Assembly (NCBI RefSeq): GCF_900141985.1
Contig: NZ_FQZK01000023.1
Span: 1-64,000, forward strand
Origin: Nocardiopsis flavescens
GTDB lineage: Bacteria > Actinomycetota > Actinomycetes > Streptosporangiales > Streptosporangiaceae
Length of the DNA: 64,000 nt
Direction of reading: 5' to 3'
The notes beneath the pieces were generated by a model that was not told the origin of the DNA, searched no databases, and saw nothing but the letters and a program-made list of their open reading frames with translations. This document shows positions 50,727 through 59,396 of the stretch, in pieces (position 1 is the stretch's first letter; every line of letters starts with the position of its first letter). A program made the position numbers and the translations under genes.

Positions 50727-51562
50727 CCGACTACCAGACCGCCCGTGTCTCCCTCGGCGTCCGCCTGCGCGAACTCCGGGAGGAGGCCGGCCTGTCCGGC
50801 CGGGAACTGGCGGCCCGTGCCGGGTGGCATCCCTCCAAGGTGTCCCGCCTCGAACGCGGGAACCAGACCGCGACCGCGGCCGACCTGCGCCGCTGGGCCC
50901 TGCTGTGCGGACAGGAGAGTGCGGCCGAAGGGCTGGTGGCCCAGCTCGGCGCGCTGGAGACCCACTACACCGGGTGGCGGCGCCGACTCGCCGCGGGCAA
51001 CCGGGCCCGCCAGCAGAACGCCGTGGACCTGGAGCACCGCACCCGCACTCTGCGCATCTTCGAATCGGTGTGCGTCCCGGGCCTTTTACAGACCCCCGCC
51101 TACGCCCGCGCCATGATCAGCCGGGCCGTCGAACTCTACGGCACCCCGGCCGACATCGAGGAAGGCGTGCGTAAACGCATGGAACGCCGCGCGATCCTCC
51201 AGGACCGGGAAAGGGAGGTGCGGATCCTGCTGTGGGAACCGGCGCTGCGCGCCCTCCACGCGTCCAGTCGGGTCCAGGTCGAGCAGCTCGACCACCTGGC
51301 CTCCTGCATCCGACAAGGGACCGGAAGGATCGGGGTCATTCCTCTGTCGGTGGCCCTGGCGGCCTCCCCGATGCACGGGTTCTGGATCTACGACGAAGAA
51401 GGGGTGATCGTGGAGACCGTCGGCGCCGAGCTGCACCTGACCGACGATGACGCGGTCGAGCCCTACCGGAGGGTGTTCGCCACCCTGTCCCGCACAGCGG
51501 TCCGTGAGCACCGGGCCCTGGAACTCGTTCGTTCGGCCCGGGCGGCTCTCGCGCAAGACTGA
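50723..51562 (+). CDS. XRE-family regulator with DUF5753 (Scr1/WhiJ-like)
   Basis: 279 residues. N-terminal helix-turn-helix at about 8-62 (LRELREEAGLSGRELAARAG, then PSKVSRLERGN). The rest is the DUF5753 domain: RTLRIFESVCVPGLLQTPAYA, RMERRAILQDRE and VRILLWEPAL are hallmarks. These are the WhiJ-like regulators that act with DUF397 and DUF6879 partners in streptomycete development and signalling. Coupled to the upstream gene by an ATGA overlap. It may control this cassette and the divergent ThiF-HIT operon. Confidence 0.9.
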   Translation: MTDYQTARVSLGVRLRELREEAGLSGRELAARAGWHPSKVSRLERGNQTATAADLRRWALLCGQESAAEGLVAQLGALETHYTGWRRRLAAGNRARQQNAVDLEHRTRTLRIFESVCVPGLLQTPAYARAMISRAVELYGTPADIEEGVRKRMERRAILQDREREVRILLWEPALRALHASSRVQVEQLDHLASCIRQGTGRIGVIPLSVALAASPMHGFWIYDEEGVIVETVGAELHLTDDDAVEPYRRVFATLSRTAVREHRALELVRSARAALAQD

Positions 51563-51605
51563 AGCCGAGGGACTTCAACCGGTCACCTGAGGAGCGACTC
51601 CGCAC

Positions 51606-52073
51606 ATGGCCCGTACCGAGTACTACGCCGACCCGGCCGCACCGGCGCCCAACAGCCTGGTGGTGGCGGCCAGTGCGGCCGTCATCAACGGCGAGGGACG
51701 GCTGCTGTTGCAGCGGCGGGTGGACAACGGGCTGTGGGCCCTGCCCGGCGGGGCGATGGAGATGACCGAGAGCCTGCCGCAGGCGGCGGTGCGCGAGGTA
51801 CGGGAGGAGACCGGGTACGAGGTGGAGGTGACCGGCCTGGTCGGCACCTACACCGACGCCCGGCACGTCATCGCCTACAGCGACGGCGAGGTACGCCGCC
51901 AGTTCAACGTGTGCTTCCGCGCCCGGGTGGTGGGCGGGGAACTCGCGGTGAGCGACGAGTCGTACGAGGTCCGCTGGTTCACGCCCGCCGAAAGCGAGGG
52001 CCTGCCGATGCACCACACCCAACGGCTCCGGGTCGAGCACGCACTCCGGGACGGCCCTGCCCACACCGGATGA
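51606..52073 (+). CDS. NUDIX hydrolase
   Basis: 155 residues. The NUDIX box is complete: GGAMEMTESLPQAAVREVREETGYE fits GX5EX7REUXEEXGU when read across positions 54-76. The surrounding sequence (VVAASAAVINGEGRLLLQRR) is standard. These enzymes hydrolyse nucleoside diphosphates linked to another moiety. It follows the regulator cassette after 43 bases with gaggag upstream of the ATG, so it may be cotranscribed and, with the HIT and ThiF genes, adds a third nucleotide-handling enzyme to the region. Confidence 0.9.
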   Translation: MARTEYYADPAAPAPNSLVVAASAAVINGEGRLLLQRRVDNGLWALPGGAMEMTESLPQAAVREVREETGYEVEVTGLVGTYTDARHVIAYSDGEVRRQFNVCFRARVVGGELAVSDESYEVRWFTPAESEGLPMHHTQRLRVEHALRDGPAHTG

Positions 52074-52607
52074 ACTGCCGTATCCGGAGCCGCTTCTTGC
52101 GCGACGAACGGCTGACGGGCCGGTTGGCCCTTCAAGACAGCATGGGCGACCTCGCTCGAAGACGGGCAGACGGCCCGGGGTCCACAGGGACAGGCATCCT
52201 GATGCCGGATCCCTTGAACATTCCTTGGCGCGATAGCGCGAGAACGGCGCGGATATCAGCCCGGGCGAACTCGGGGCGTCTCAAAGGCAGGTAGACGAAT
52301 GTCCGCGAGGGCGTCACGTGTGGCGGTAACGGTAGCCACCTCGTAGGTTCAGTGGGTGGGGCGAGGGAACTCGTCCCAGGGCCGGCGCTCCGAGTTCATG
52401 GAGACCAGCCGGGAGACGAAGATGCGCTGAGGGCATGCACCTTCGGGAAGGTCGTCCGCGATGCGCGCGACCTGGTGAACCCGGTCGAACTTTCCACCCG
52501 ATTCCTCGAAGACCTAGCAGTGCAGGGCGCCGCCGCAGGGTCTTCGGGGAGTTCGACGGGCGAATCGGCCGGGCCACCGGATTCACCTCGATGGTACCGC
52601 TCGCCCT
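52074..52607. other. Intergenic region between NUDIX and RloB genes
   Basis: About 530 bases with no convincing gene on either strand. Base composition is visibly less GC-rich than most of the window. Short open frames have no recognisable motif and may be decayed remnants at the edge of the defence pair. Confidence 0.4.
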
Positions 52608-53273
52608 TCACTGACGACCGAGGATACGGCGGACAAGGACGTGGATATCCGTTCCGGGGTTCCTCTGACGTATGTGGTGGGTGCCTTCGTGCTGTTTCGC
52701 CAAGCGTTCCGCGCGCGTGATGGCGTTCCGTTGGTGCTCTCCCATGAAGTGGTCGGGGTTGAAGTCCTTACTGTTGTTATAGCAACACTTCAAGCCTCGC
52801 ATCAGATTCACCGCTTCACCGGTGGTCAGATGACCGAAGACATCCCTCTGGTGAAGGAGCAACCAGAGTTCGAAGCACGGATTGGCATAGGCGATCTCAA
52901 TCCCTCCGACCCGAGCCGATCGAAGCGCCCGGTCCAATGACGTATGAGACTCAGGGGCCTCGACGTCGATCACACACCACACCTCGTCGTATCCGCCGCC
53001 CTGCTCCCTGCGCCGAGGGTGCGGGGAGTCACGACGTTTTTCTGCGGCTTTGACCAGCTGGTAGGGCTCCCCGTGATCAGGTCCGATATCGATCGACACG
53101 TTCGCCAGGCGCTCCTCCTGTTTCAGCTTCCTGAAGTAGGTGGTTCCGCCATAAGTGTCCTCACAGAAGATGAGAAACCTGCGTTTGGGCTCCCGCGTTC
53201 CAATCTTATGAGGATTGAGCGGTTTGCCCCTTTTTTCCTTCGACTTCGACGCCACGCTCGAACGGTAGCGCAT
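52608..53273 (-). CDS. rloB: RloB-family protein (Toprim-like nuclease subunit)
   Basis: 221 residues with RloB features: a basic N-terminus, FLIFCEDTYGGTTYFRKL (acidic residue of a Toprim-like fold), DEVWCVIDVEAP (Asp pair), and IAYANPCFELWLLLH, a strong RloB signature. RloB pairs with an AAA ATPase in abortive-infection systems of the AbiL type and is presumed to be the toxic nuclease. It overlaps the upstream ATPase by 68 bases. The ATG at 53273 has ggagg almost abutting it; the GTG 18 bases further in is an alternative start. Confidence 0.85.
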   Translation of the reverse strand: MRYRSSVASKSKEKRGKPLNPHKIGTREPKRRFLIFCEDTYGGTTYFRKLKQEERLANVSIDIGPDHGEPYQLVKAAEKRRDSPHPRRREQGGGYDEVWCVIDVEAPESHTSLDRALRSARVGGIEIAYANPCFELWLLLHQRDVFGHLTTGEAVNLMRGLKCCYNNSKDFNPDHFMGEHQRNAITRAERLAKQHEGTHHIRQRNPGTDIHVLVRRILGRQ

Positions 53274-54570
53274 CCTCCGCGATCAGGCGCGCGATTTCAT
53301 CCGACACCTCACTATCAAATACCGGAACAGCAGAAAAAGCACCCAAAAGATACTTCTTCACCACATCATCGCGGTCATCCCGCACTTTGTATTCACGCAG
53401 CGCCACCAGCTCGGTGGCCCCGTTCTTCCCCTTCTCCGTCAGCCAGGCCTGATCCCGGGCCAAGTGTCCGAAGGAGCGGCGGCTCAGCAGGGTGACGTCA
53501 TGGGTGTTGAACACGAGCTGCGCCCCGCGCGGATTGGTCTCCGGCTCGGAGAAGAGCCTGACCAACTGCCCGGCAAGGTTCGGGTGCAGTCGGGCGTCCA
53601 GCTCATCGATGACGAGCACACGGCCCTCTGCCAGCGCTCGAACCACCACACCGACCAGTTCGAGCCACGTCTGCGTACCGCTGGACTCCGCTCCGTAAGG
53701 CATTTCCACATCGCCGTTGGCACCCCGATGCGAAACGACGATCTCCGGTGACTGGCGCCATCCGTCGAGATCCGCCTGGGGACCATCCGGGTGCAGGACC
53801 CGGAACCCTGCCGCGAAATGGGCGGCTGCCTCCTTGGGCATCTCACGCTCTTCGGAACGAATGCCGGTGATGCCCAGGTCCGCGTACCTCAGCAACAGGT
53901 TGCACAGATCCCGTTCGGGACCCGCGAGCATACGCAGGGTCAAAACCAGACGGATATGGGCGTTCGTGTCGAAGGCCACTGACATCCGGTCGATCCAGCC
54001 GTAGATCTCGGCCAGGAGGGGGTGGTTCCCCGCGGCACCCGCAGAAATGAAGAGACTGTTGGGCCGCACGGACTCCTTGACCATCTGGGTCCGTTTCCCG
54101 AACCCGTGGCGAAGGCCCGGGCCCAGTGTGAACTCCTGCTCCTCCCGCTCGAAGAGCACCCGTATCCGGCCGTGGGGCCAGCCGTACAGCCACTCGGAGG
54201 TCACCGCGTCGTCGTTCACCGCGAACCCGTACTCGTAGCGCACCCCGCTCTGGATGAAGTCGAAACAGAACTCCGAAGGCCGCTCCTCGGACGCCTCATC
54301 GAGCAGGTGAGGCACACGGCTGGTGCCACCACGGGGGTTCCAGCGGCTGTGCGAGTACCGGACCGCGTCACGGGCGTAGGCCATCGCGACCATCAGGTTG
54401 GACTTGCCGGAGGCGTTCGCCCCCAGCACTCCGACCACGGGCAGGGCCCGCAGCTCCGTGCCGGGAATGTCGAGCATCGCAAGGTCGGGATGATCGTCCG
54501 CGGCGACCAGACTCAACTCCTGTTCATCCCGGATGGACGCCCAGTTCGCCACACGGAAACGCAGAAGCAC
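53206..54570 (-). CDS. AAA family ATPase partner of RloB (AbiLi-type defence ATPase)
   Basis: 454 residues. Walker A at about 49-58 (LGANASGKSN), Walker B VLVIDELDARLH followed by PNLAGQLVRLF, and the sensor/H-switch QLVFNTHDVTLL. This is the ABC/OLD-like AAA_15/21 architecture of phage-defence ATPases. I chose the GTG at 54570 because ggagg lies eight bases upstream; a longer start is possible. Together with RloB it forms a two-gene defence module resembling AbiL or PARIS. The ATPase would sense infection and release the RloB effector. Its lower GC fits horizontal transfer. Confidence 0.87.
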   Translation of the reverse strand: MLLRFRVANWASIRDEQELSLVAADDHPDLAMLDIPGTELRALPVVGVLGANASGKSNLMVAMAYARDAVRYSHSRWNPRGGTSRVPHLLDEASEERPSEFCFDFIQSGVRYEYGFAVNDDAVTSEWLYGWPHGRIRVLFEREEQEFTLGPGLRHGFGKRTQMVKESVRPNSLFISAGAAGNHPLLAEIYGWIDRMSVAFDTNAHIRLVLTLRMLAGPERDLCNLLLRYADLGITGIRSEEREMPKEAAAHFAAGFRVLHPDGPQADLDGWRQSPEIVVSHRGANGDVEMPYGAESSGTQTWLELVGVVVRALAEGRVLVIDELDARLHPNLAGQLVRLFSEPETNPRGAQLVFNTHDVTLLSRRSFGHLARDQAWLTEKGKNGATELVALREYKVRDDRDDVVKKYLLGAFSAVPVFDSEVSDEIARLIAEDALPFERGVEVEGKKGQTAQSS

Positions 54571-54831
54571 GGTGACCACCTCCCAGCCGATTCGCCCCAT
54601 GGCATCGTCAACGACCACCGCCAGGTTCTAGCGGCATCCCATGGTCACCGTAGCCCGCGAAGGCAGCCTTCATACGTCTTTCCAGCATTGATTCTGGAGA
54701 ATTTTTCCCAGAAAACGATTTTGACCGACACTAGGGTGTGCACTCCACGAACCTGGTAACCACACGAACCTGAACGCACCCCCGTGGCGGGCTCCCCCTC
54801 CTCAGCGCCTCGCAGACACTGGAGGAGCCGG

Positions 54832-55398
54832 TCAGCGGACCACGCGGTAGCGGAGGTAGACCACCTTCGAGGAGCCGATGGCGCGGGACTCGACGAGGTC
54901 CAGGTCCACGTGGCGCTCGGCCCGGGGGAAGAACGGGGTGCCGCCGCCCACCAGCACCGGGAAGACCCGGATCCGGTACTCGTCGATCAGGCCCAGCGCG
55001 GCAGCCTCGGCGGCCAGGGTGGCACCGCCGATGGCGACGTCCCCCTCCCCCGGCTCGGCCCGCAGCCGCTCGACCTCCTCCGCCAGGCCGCCCGAGGCCA
55101 GGCGGGAGTTCCCCTGGACCTCCGACAGCGTGGTGGAGAAGACCACCTTGGGCAGTGCCCGCCAGATCTCGGCGAACGCGCGCGTGGGGTGGTCGTGCTC
55201 CGGGTTCTGGTCGACCGTCTCCCAGTACACCATCGTCTCGTACAGCCGCCGCCCCAGCAGGTGGACGCCGACCCGGCGCACCTCGTCCGTGGCGAGCTCG
55301 AAGACCTCACGGTCGGGTTCCGACCAGTTGAAGGAGCCGTCCGGCCCGACGATGTAGCCGTCGAGCGACACGCCCATCGAACAGATCACGTCGCGCAT
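54832..55398 (-). CDS. Dihydrofolate-reductase-fold protein (RibD C-terminal domain)
   Basis: 188 residues. The fold signature is SMGVSLDGYIVGPDG at the N-terminus, HLLGRRLYETMVYWE in the middle, and later VAIGGATLAAEAAALGLIDEY and FPVLVGGGTPFF. Free-standing RibD_C proteins are NADPH-dependent reductases of varied, mostly unknown substrates. Ribosome site gaggagga upstream of the ATG. It lies between the defence pair and menD with no clear functional link to either. Confidence 0.9.
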   Translation of the reverse strand: MRDVICSMGVSLDGYIVGPDGSFNWSEPDREVFELATDEVRRVGVHLLGRRLYETMVYWETVDQNPEHDHPTRAFAEIWRALPKVVFSTTLSEVQGNSRLASGGLAEEVERLRAEPGEGDVAIGGATLAAEAAALGLIDEYRIRVFPVLVGGGTPFFPRAERHVDLDLVESRAIGSSKVVYLRYRVVR

Positions 55399-55530
55399 CA
55401 GAAGTCCTCCTCGGTTCAGGGTTCGACGGTATGACCACCGGACCCCGCAGGACTCATCGTGACGCGCGCAGATGCCGTGGAAAAAACCGTCCCGCCGGAC
55501 CGGGTCCGGCGGGACTCGAAGGACACAGGG

Positions 55531-57246
55531 CTACAGGGCCTCGGCGAGGGCGGCGTCCACCGCCGCCTGGAGGCGTCTGCGCAGGACCGCGCTCTCGACG
55601 CGGTCGGTGCGCACCTCCACGATGCGCACCCCCTCGCCGAGCAGGGCCTTGGGCAGGTCGGTGGCCCACTCCAGGTGCAGGTACGGCACGTCCGCCATCG
55701 CCGCGACCCGCTCCATGGTCACCCCGTGCGGGGTTCCGAAGACCCGCTCGAAGTCGGGGTGCCCCGCCTGCTCCAGGCCGGAGAAGATCCCGCCGCCGTC
55801 GTTGTTGACCACCACGACCGCCAGGTCCGGGCGCGGCTCCCCCGGGCCGATGACCAGGCCGTTCTGGTCGTGCAGCACGGCCAGGTCGCCCAGCAGGGCG
55901 AACGCCCCCGCGGCCGGGTCGGCCGCCTGGTGGGCCAGGGCGGCGCCGATCGCCGTGGACACCGTGCCGTCGATGCCGCTCACGCCCCGGTTGCCGACCA
56001 GGCGCACCCCGCAGCGGGCCCGCATGGTGGCGTCCAGGTCGCGGATGGGCATGCTCGACCCGGCGAACAGCAGCGACCCCGCCGCCAGGTGCGACACCAG
56101 GTCGCGGGCCAGCCGGGGTTCGGTCAGCGTCTCCTGCTCGTCCAGCACCGCGTCGAGGGCCGCGCGGGCAACGGACTCCGCCCGCCCCCACAGGCCCGAC
56201 CAGTCGGTGCTGCGCGGCTCGTCGAACGTCGTCCCTGCCGGGGCCGCGACGGCGGCCACCACGTCGGTGGCGGTGCGCGCCGGGTCGGCGAACCCGCCGG
56301 GCAGCGACGCGTTCGGGTCGCCCAGCGCCCCGGCGGTGACCACCACGTGGCGGCGGGCCCGCCGCAGGAACGCCAGGGTCTGCCGCGACAGGTTGGGCCT
56401 GCCCACGCTGACCACCAGGTCGGGGGCGGGCCCGGCGGCGATCGCCGGGGACGCCAGCAGCTGCCGGTAGGTGGAGACCGCGCCGACCCTGCGGGCGTTG
56501 GAGGTGGGCTCGGCCAGCAGCGGCCAGCCGGTCAGCTCGGCCAGGGCCAGGAACGGCACCGGGTCGTAGTCGCCGTCGCCGCACACGATCACGCCGCGCT
56601 CGACGTCGGGCAGCACGAACGGCGGCGGTTCGGCGAGGGGGCCGGGCCGGGAGATCCACTGCGCCCCGCCGGCCCGCCCGTCCAGGGGCTCGGGCCAGTC
56701 CCGGCCGGGCCCGTCGGGGGTGAGCGGGTCGCGGAACGCGATGTTGAGGTGGACCGGGCCGGGCCGCCCGCCCCGGGCGGCGCCCCAGGCGCGGCCCACC
56801 AGCGAGCGCCAGTAGGCGACCATGCCCGGCACCGGGTCGGGCGTGCCGACCTCGGCGAACAGGCGCACCGCGCCGCCGTACAGGCCGATCTGGTCCACGG
56901 TCTGGTTGGCGCCGGTGCCGCGCAGCTCCGGCGGCCGGTCGGCGGTCAGCACCAGCAGCGGCACCCCGCTCTCGTCGGCCTCCAGCACAGCGGGGTGGAA
57001 GTTGGCGGCGGCGGTGCCGGAGGTGCACACCACGGCCACGGGGCGCCGGGACGCCCGGGCCAGCCCCAGCGCGAGGAAGGACGCCGACCGCTCGTCCACC
57101 CGCACGTGCACCCGGATCCCGGGGTGGGAGACCAGGGCGAGCGCGAGCGGCGTCGAGCGCGACCCCGGCGCGACCACGGCCTCGGCCAGGCCGCAGCGGG
57201 CCAGTTCATCGACGAGGACCCGCGCCAGGGCGGTAGACGGATTCAT
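55531..57246 (-). CDS. menD: 2-succinyl-5-enolpyruvyl-6-hydroxy-3-cyclohexene-1-carboxylate synthase
   Basis: 571 residues of this thiamine-diphosphate enzyme. Landmarks: VVAPGSRSTPLALAL, VRVDERSASFLALGLARAS (catalytic Glu region), CTSGTAAANFHPAV, FAGSSMPIRDLD, GNRGVSGIDGTVSTAIG, and the ThDP/Mg segment ALLGDLAVLHDQNGL followed by VVVNNDGGGIF. It joins isochorismate and 2-oxoglutarate with loss of CO2 in menaquinone synthesis. ATG at 57246 chosen; the frame extends 11 codons further. It lies 158 bases after menC in the same direction. A GATACT box and TTG-rich sequence upstream suggest its own promoter. Confidence 0.94.
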   Translation of the reverse strand: MNPSTALARVLVDELARCGLAEAVVAPGSRSTPLALALVSHPGIRVHVRVDERSASFLALGLARASRRPVAVVCTSGTAAANFHPAVLEADESGVPLLVLTADRPPELRGTGANQTVDQIGLYGGAVRLFAEVGTPDPVPGMVAYWRSLVGRAWGAARGGRPGPVHLNIAFRDPLTPDGPGRDWPEPLDGRAGGAQWISRPGPLAEPPPFVLPDVERGVIVCGDGDYDPVPFLALAELTGWPLLAEPTSNARRVGAVSTYRQLLASPAIAAGPAPDLVVSVGRPNLSRQTLAFLRRARRHVVVTAGALGDPNASLPGGFADPARTATDVVAAVAAPAGTTFDEPRSTDWSGLWGRAESVARAALDAVLDEQETLTEPRLARDLVSHLAAGSLLFAGSSMPIRDLDATMRARCGVRLVGNRGVSGIDGTVSTAIGAALAHQAADPAAGAFALLGDLAVLHDQNGLVIGPGEPRPDLAVVVVNNDGGGIFSGLEQAGHPDFERVFGTPHGVTMERVAAMADVPYLHLEWATDLPKALLGEGVRIVEVRTDRVESAVLRRRLQAAVDAALAEAL

Positions 57247-57404
57247 GCAAACGCTTTCGTTCGTCAAGGTGTGCAACAAGTATCACCGCGGGGTGCGCAT
57301 GTACGGCACGGCACCCCATATCTCACGGACGCACACCCTCCAGTGAACCCCGTTCGGGCGCAAACGGCGAACGCCCGGGGCTGTGATCCGCGTCCCGGGC
57401 CCGG

Positions 57405-58403
57405 TCAGCCGTCCCCGGCCGCACCGGGCGCGGGGCCCCCGCCTGCGGCGACGGCGGCCGCGGCGCGGGCGCGCCAGGGCGCGGCGTCGGCCTCGACCGC
57501 GCGCAGCCGCTCCTCGTCGACCCGCACCGGGCGCACCGGCAGGTACCCGTTCTCGGGCAGCAGCGGGTCGGCGGTGACGTCGGCGGTGAGCATCTGCATG
57601 GTCGCCAGCCCGCACGCGTAGGGCAGCTCCGGCAGGGCGGCGGCCAGCGCCACCCCGGCGGCCAGGCCCACGGACGTCTCGACGGCGCTGGAGACCACCA
57701 CCGGCAGCCCGCACGCCTCGGCCACCCGCAGGGCGGCGCGCACCCCGCCCAGGGGCTGCACCTTGAGCACGACGAGGTCGGCGGCATCGGCCGCGCGCAC
57801 CTTGAGCGGATCCTCGGCGCGGCGGATCGACTCGTCGGCGGCCACCGGCACGTCCACCCGGCGGCGCACCGCGGCCAGCTCCTCCAGGGTCGCGCAGGGC
57901 TGCTCGACGTACTCCAGGCCGTACCGGTCCAGGGCGCGGACCATCCGCACGGCGGTGTCCGGGTCCCAGGCGCCGTTGGCGTCCACGCGCACCTTCCCCG
58001 CGGGGCCGATGGCGTCGCGCACGGCCTCCACCCGGGCCAGGTCCCGGGCGGGGTCCTGGCCCTTCTCCGCGACCTTCACCTTGGCGGTGGCGCAGCCGCC
58101 CGCCGTGACGATGGCGTGGGCCCGGTCGGGGTCCACGGCCGGGACGGTGACGTTGACCGCGACCCGGTCGCGCACCGGGTCGGGCCATCCCCGGTGGGCG
58201 GCCTCGTGGCAGGCCGCCCACCAGCGGGAGGACTCGCGCGGCCCGTACTCGGCGAAGGGCGAGAACTCGCCCCACCCGGCCGGGCCGCGGACCAGCAGGC
58301 CCTCCCGCACGGTGATGCCGCGGAACCTGTTGCGCAGGCCGATGGCGAAGGCCCGGCCCCCGGCGGGGACGTCCCGCGCACCGGGATCGGCGGCGGGTGT
58401 CAC
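57405..58403 (-). CDS. menC: o-Succinylbenzoate synthase
   Basis: 332 residues of the enolase superfamily. Catalytic motifs: TAKVKVAEKG (KxK), VRVDANGAWD, LEYVEQPC, VPVAADES and DLVVLKVQPLGG. It dehydrates SHCHC to o-succinylbenzoate. The GTG at 58403 overlaps the menB stop (GTGA), so menB and menC are translationally coupled. The C-terminal ~30 residues are a low-complexity Ala/Gly tail. Confidence 0.93.
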   Translation of the reverse strand: MTPAADPGARDVPAGGRAFAIGLRNRFRGITVREGLLVRGPAGWGEFSPFAEYGPRESSRWWAACHEAAHRGWPDPVRDRVAVNVTVPAVDPDRAHAIVTAGGCATAKVKVAEKGQDPARDLARVEAVRDAIGPAGKVRVDANGAWDPDTAVRMVRALDRYGLEYVEQPCATLEELAAVRRRVDVPVAADESIRRAEDPLKVRAADAADLVVLKVQPLGGVRAALRVAEACGLPVVVSSAVETSVGLAAGVALAAALPELPYACGLATMQMLTADVTADPLLPENGYLPVRPVRVDEERLRAVEADAAPWRARAAAAVAAGGGPAPGAAGDG

Positions 58404-59239
58404 GGGCGGCGCGGGAACTTGTCGAACTCCGGACGGCGCTTCTCCTTGAAGGCGTCCCGGCCCTCCTGGGCCTCCTCGCTCATGTAGTAGAGCATGGTGG
58501 CGTCGCCGGCGAACTGCTGCATCCCGGCGGCGCCGTCGCTGACGGCGTTGATGGCGCCCTTGAGCATGCGCAGCGCCAGCGGGGACTTCTCCAGCAGCTC
58601 GCGGGCCCAGGAGACGGTCTCCTTCTCCAGGTCGGCCAGCGGGACCACGGTGTTGACCATGCCCATGTCCAGCGCCTCCTGGGCGCTGTACTGGCGGCAC
58701 AGGTACCAGATCTCGCGGGCCTTCTTGAGGCCGACGGTCTCGGCGAGCAGCCAGGAGCCGTAGCCGCCGTCGAAGGAGCCGACCTTGGGGCCGGTCTGGC
58801 CGAACTTGGCGTTGTCGGCGGCGATGGTCAGGTCGCAGCACACCTGGAGGACGTTGCCGCCGCCGATGGACCACCCGGCGACCATGCAGATGACCGGCTT
58901 GGGCAGGCGGCGGATCTGCACCTGGAGGTCGAGGACGTTGAGGCGGCCGATGCCCTGCCGGGCCACGGCGTCGTCACCGATGTAGCCGTCGTCGCCGCGG
59001 ATCTTCTGGTCGCCGCCGGAGCAGAACGCCTGGTCGCCGGCGCCGGTGAAGATGATCACGCCGACCTCGGAGTCGTCGCGGGCGATGTTGAACGCCTGCT
59101 GGAGCTCGAAGAGGGTCTGGGGCCGGAACGCGTTGTGCCGCTCGGGCCGGTTGATCGTGATCTTGGCGATGCCCTCCGCGGTCTCGTAGATGATGTCGGA
59201 ATACTCGCCCGACCGCTGCCACTCGATCACGCTGCTCAC
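58400..59239 (-). CDS. menB: 1,4-Dihydroxy-2-naphthoyl-CoA synthase
   Basis: 279 residues of the crotonase superfamily. IIYETAEGIAKITINRPER, FCSGGDQKIRG, MVAGWSIGGGN, GPKVGSFDGGYGS and LEKSPLALRMLKGAIN are specific MenB features. It closes the second ring of the naphthoquinone. Start GTG at 59239 with gaggag upstream. First gene of the menB-menC pair and divergent from menE, which acts just before it in the pathway. Confidence 0.96.
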   Translation of the reverse strand: MSSVIEWQRSGEYSDIIYETAEGIAKITINRPERHNAFRPQTLFELQQAFNIARDDSEVGVIIFTGAGDQAFCSGGDQKIRGDDGYIGDDAVARQGIGRLNVLDLQVQIRRLPKPVICMVAGWSIGGGNVLQVCCDLTIAADNAKFGQTGPKVGSFDGGYGSWLLAETVGLKKAREIWYLCRQYSAQEALDMGMVNTVVPLADLEKETVSWARELLEKSPLALRMLKGAINAVSDGAAGMQQFAGDATMLYYMSEEAQEGRDAFKEKRRPEFDKFPRRP

Positions 59240-59396
59240 GGCTACCGCTTCTCCTCACGGGGACATCCGAACGGCGGGCGGCCGCACCGGCTCCGGTGGA
59301 GTGGGCGGCCCCCGCGTCAACCCTACGCATTGTGCCAGGCCGCCGGGGACGGCCGCGTACGCCCCCGGGGGCGCGGCGGGCGTACCCTTGTGCCCC

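Noticed and set aside
52352..52720. 122-codon plus-strand frame between NUDIX and RloB
   Set aside because: No motif and no ribosome site; partly antisense to RloB; composition changes along its length.
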